The notes under the pieces were generated by a model. That model worked only from the letters and a program-made list of their open reading frames with translations, did no database searches and was not told where the DNA came from. Shown here in pieces: positions 62,986-64,000 of a stretch of 64,000 bases of DNA. Every line of letters begins with the position of its first letter. The stretch's first letter is position 1. Made by a program: the position numbers and the translations under genes. Source of the stretch: Micromonospora sp. WMMA1363 (GTDB lineage Bacteria > Actinomycetota > Actinomycetes > Mycobacteriales > Micromonosporaceae); contig NZ_JAUALB010000001.1 of the NCBI RefSeq assembly GCF_030345795.1, forward strand, positions 1,235,001 to 1,299,000. The letters are read 5' to 3'.

Positions 62986-64000
62986 CAGGGCTGTTGCGTA
63001 GTCGATCAAAGGGCGGTTGAACTGGGGTTTCGCAGGGGGTTCGGCGAGGTCCGGGGTCCATGTGGGACGGGTACGGCCCGTTGGTGATCATGGTGTTTGC
63101 GAAGACAACCGTGATCGAGAACAGGACCGTACCCGCTGATGTCATCATCACTGACCGAGATCGTGCTGCCGCACCGACCCCCCAGCCTGCCGTCACCGGT
63201 TGTGGTCACCGGTAGCGACCGTGACAGTGACCGCCGCAGCTTGTTCGTGGCGTTGGCGGTCATCAACGACCCGCGCGATCCGCGGGGCCGGCGGTATCCG
63301 CTGGTCAGTGTCCTGGCGGCGGCGGTGTGCGCGGTACTCGCCGGGGCGTGCACGTTCGCCGCGGTCGCGGACTGGATGCGCTTCCAGGACGAGTCGGTGT
63401 GGACCCGGCTCGGGTTCGACGGCCGGGTACCGGCCGCGACGACGGTGTGGCGGCTGCTGATCCGGCTCGACGCCGAGGTGTTGTCGCAGGTCCTCGCGTG
63501 TTGGTTGCGGGAGCGGGCCGGGCCGGTCGTGATCGGCGGGCGCCGGGGGCGACTCGTCATCGCCATCGACGGGAAGGTCGCCCGGGGTGCCCGCCTCGCC
63601 GACGGGCGGCAGGTGCATCTGCTCTCGGCCTACGACACCAGCACCGGGATCGTGCTCGCCCAGGTTCAGATCACGGCGAAGTCGAACGAAATCCCGGCGT
63701 TCACCCCACTACTACGCCTGGTTGCGGCCGTGCTGGGATCCCTGAAGGACGTCCTGGTCGTCGCCGACGCGCTGCACGCCCAGACCGGGCACGCCGATCT
63801 GCTCGCCTCCGCCGACGCTCATCTGATGGTCCCGATCAAGGCCAACCAACCCAAGCTGTTCGCCCAGCTCAAGGCCCTGCCCTGGGCGCAGGTCCCGGTC
63901 GGGGCACAGACCCGCGAGACCGGTCACGGCCGCAAAGAGACCCGCACCGTCAAGGCACTCACCGTCAAGACCCCCGGCGGGCTGGGCTTTCCCAACGCCG
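62986..64000 (+). mobile_element. ISAs1-family insertion sequence, truncated by the window end
   Basis: The left end probably starts near CAGGGCTGTTGCGTA at 62986, about 58 bases beyond the HAIR operator. A transposase gene begins at 63139 and runs past 64000. The right end is outside the window, so terminal repeats cannot be compared. Confidence 0.7.
63139..64000 (+). CDS. ISAs1-family transposase, N-terminal part
   Basis: The open frame from ATG 63139 (MSSSLTEIVLPHRPPSLPSP) continues without a stop to the end of the window, about 287 codons. It contains the ISAs1 start motif NDPRDPRGRRYPLVSVLAAA, the DDE region VIAIDGKVARGARLADGRQV (first Asp), VLVVADALHAQTGHADLLAS (second Asp) and PIKANQPKLFAQLKALPWAQ. 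The catalytic DGKxxRG motif is DGKVARG, slightly unusual. Reading frame and composition are intact as far as visible. Confidence 0.9.
   Translation, partial: MSSSLTEIVLPHRPPSLPSPVVVTGSDRDSDRRSLFVALAVINDPRDPRGRRYPLVSVLAAAVCAVLAGACTFAAVADWMRFQDESVWTRLGFDGRVPAATTVWRLLIRLDAEVLSQVLACWLRERAGPVVIGGRRGRLVIAIDGKVARGARLADGRQVHLLSAYDTSTGIVLAQVQITAKSNEIPAFTPLLRLVAAVLGSLKDVLVVADALHAQTGHADLLASADAHLMVPIKANQPKLFAQLKALPWAQVPVGAQTRETGHGRKETRTVKALTVKTPGGLGFPNA

Overview
The window is high-GC DNA from an actinobacterium, most likely a Micromonosporaceae member (Micromonospora-like). The evidence is the strong GC bias in third codon positions, frequent GTG starts, and typical actinobacterial genes: the DUF881 / small-basic-protein / gcvH / FHA / MerR cluster, a DUF5999 protein and a TioE-type regulator. 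No rRNA genes and no CRISPR array were seen.

Left part (1-30 kb), mostly chromosomal backbone. Positions 2-7057 hold a selenocysteine locus: the end of a formate dehydrogenase catalytic subunit, its iron-sulfur and membrane subunits, tRNA-Sec, selA and selB. Small conserved genes follow, with a 66-bp perfect palindrome that includes the stop codons of two convergent genes, and a universal stress protein. From 10,982 to 17,032 lies the block pgsA - DUF881 - small basic protein - DUF881 - gcvH - garA-like FHA - ftsR-like MerR - DUF151 nuclease - MerR, in the order of the mycobacterial Rv1822-Rv1830 region. gcvP, preceded by a glycine riboswitch, comes later. Between the block and gcvP sit a nitric oxide synthase operon (NOS oxygenase, globin-reductase, coiled-coil protein), an RHH protein and a sirtuin. 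Then come a pabB-like gene, peptide deformylase, a TSUP transporter and an EEP-family hydrolase.

Middle part (about 30-49.5 kb), an accessory region full of mobile DNA. It contains a decayed integrase tail, plasmid/ICE-type genes (coiled-coil protein, DUF4913, TnsA-like remnant), a VapBC-like module and a lone antitoxin. It also holds remnants or copies of IS3, IS701, ISL3, IS982, IS66 and Tn3 elements, and an erythromycin-esterase-like protein fused to a DUF6194-like domain, divergent from a TioE-like regulator. Several transposase genes carry single-base frameshifts. The region ends at a tyrosine recombinase whose start codon lies inside a perfect 11-6-11 Xer-type site. A second 28-bp sequence resembling a chromosomal dif site lies 308 bp further on.

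Right part (50-64 kb), backbone again: a membrane protein, an FAD-linked oxidase, a degraded SDR gene, cytochrome bd oxidase (cydAB), an acyltransferase, a glycerophosphodiesterase, an MFS transporter, thymidine kinase, a second tyrosine recombinase and an hsp20 gene under a HAIR-type (HspR) operator. The window ends inside an ISAs1-family transposase.

The most notable items are the NOS plus globin-reductase operon with an altered substrate-pocket residue, the paired Xer-type sites beside a recombinase, the linked selenoprotein system, and several long perfect palindromes.
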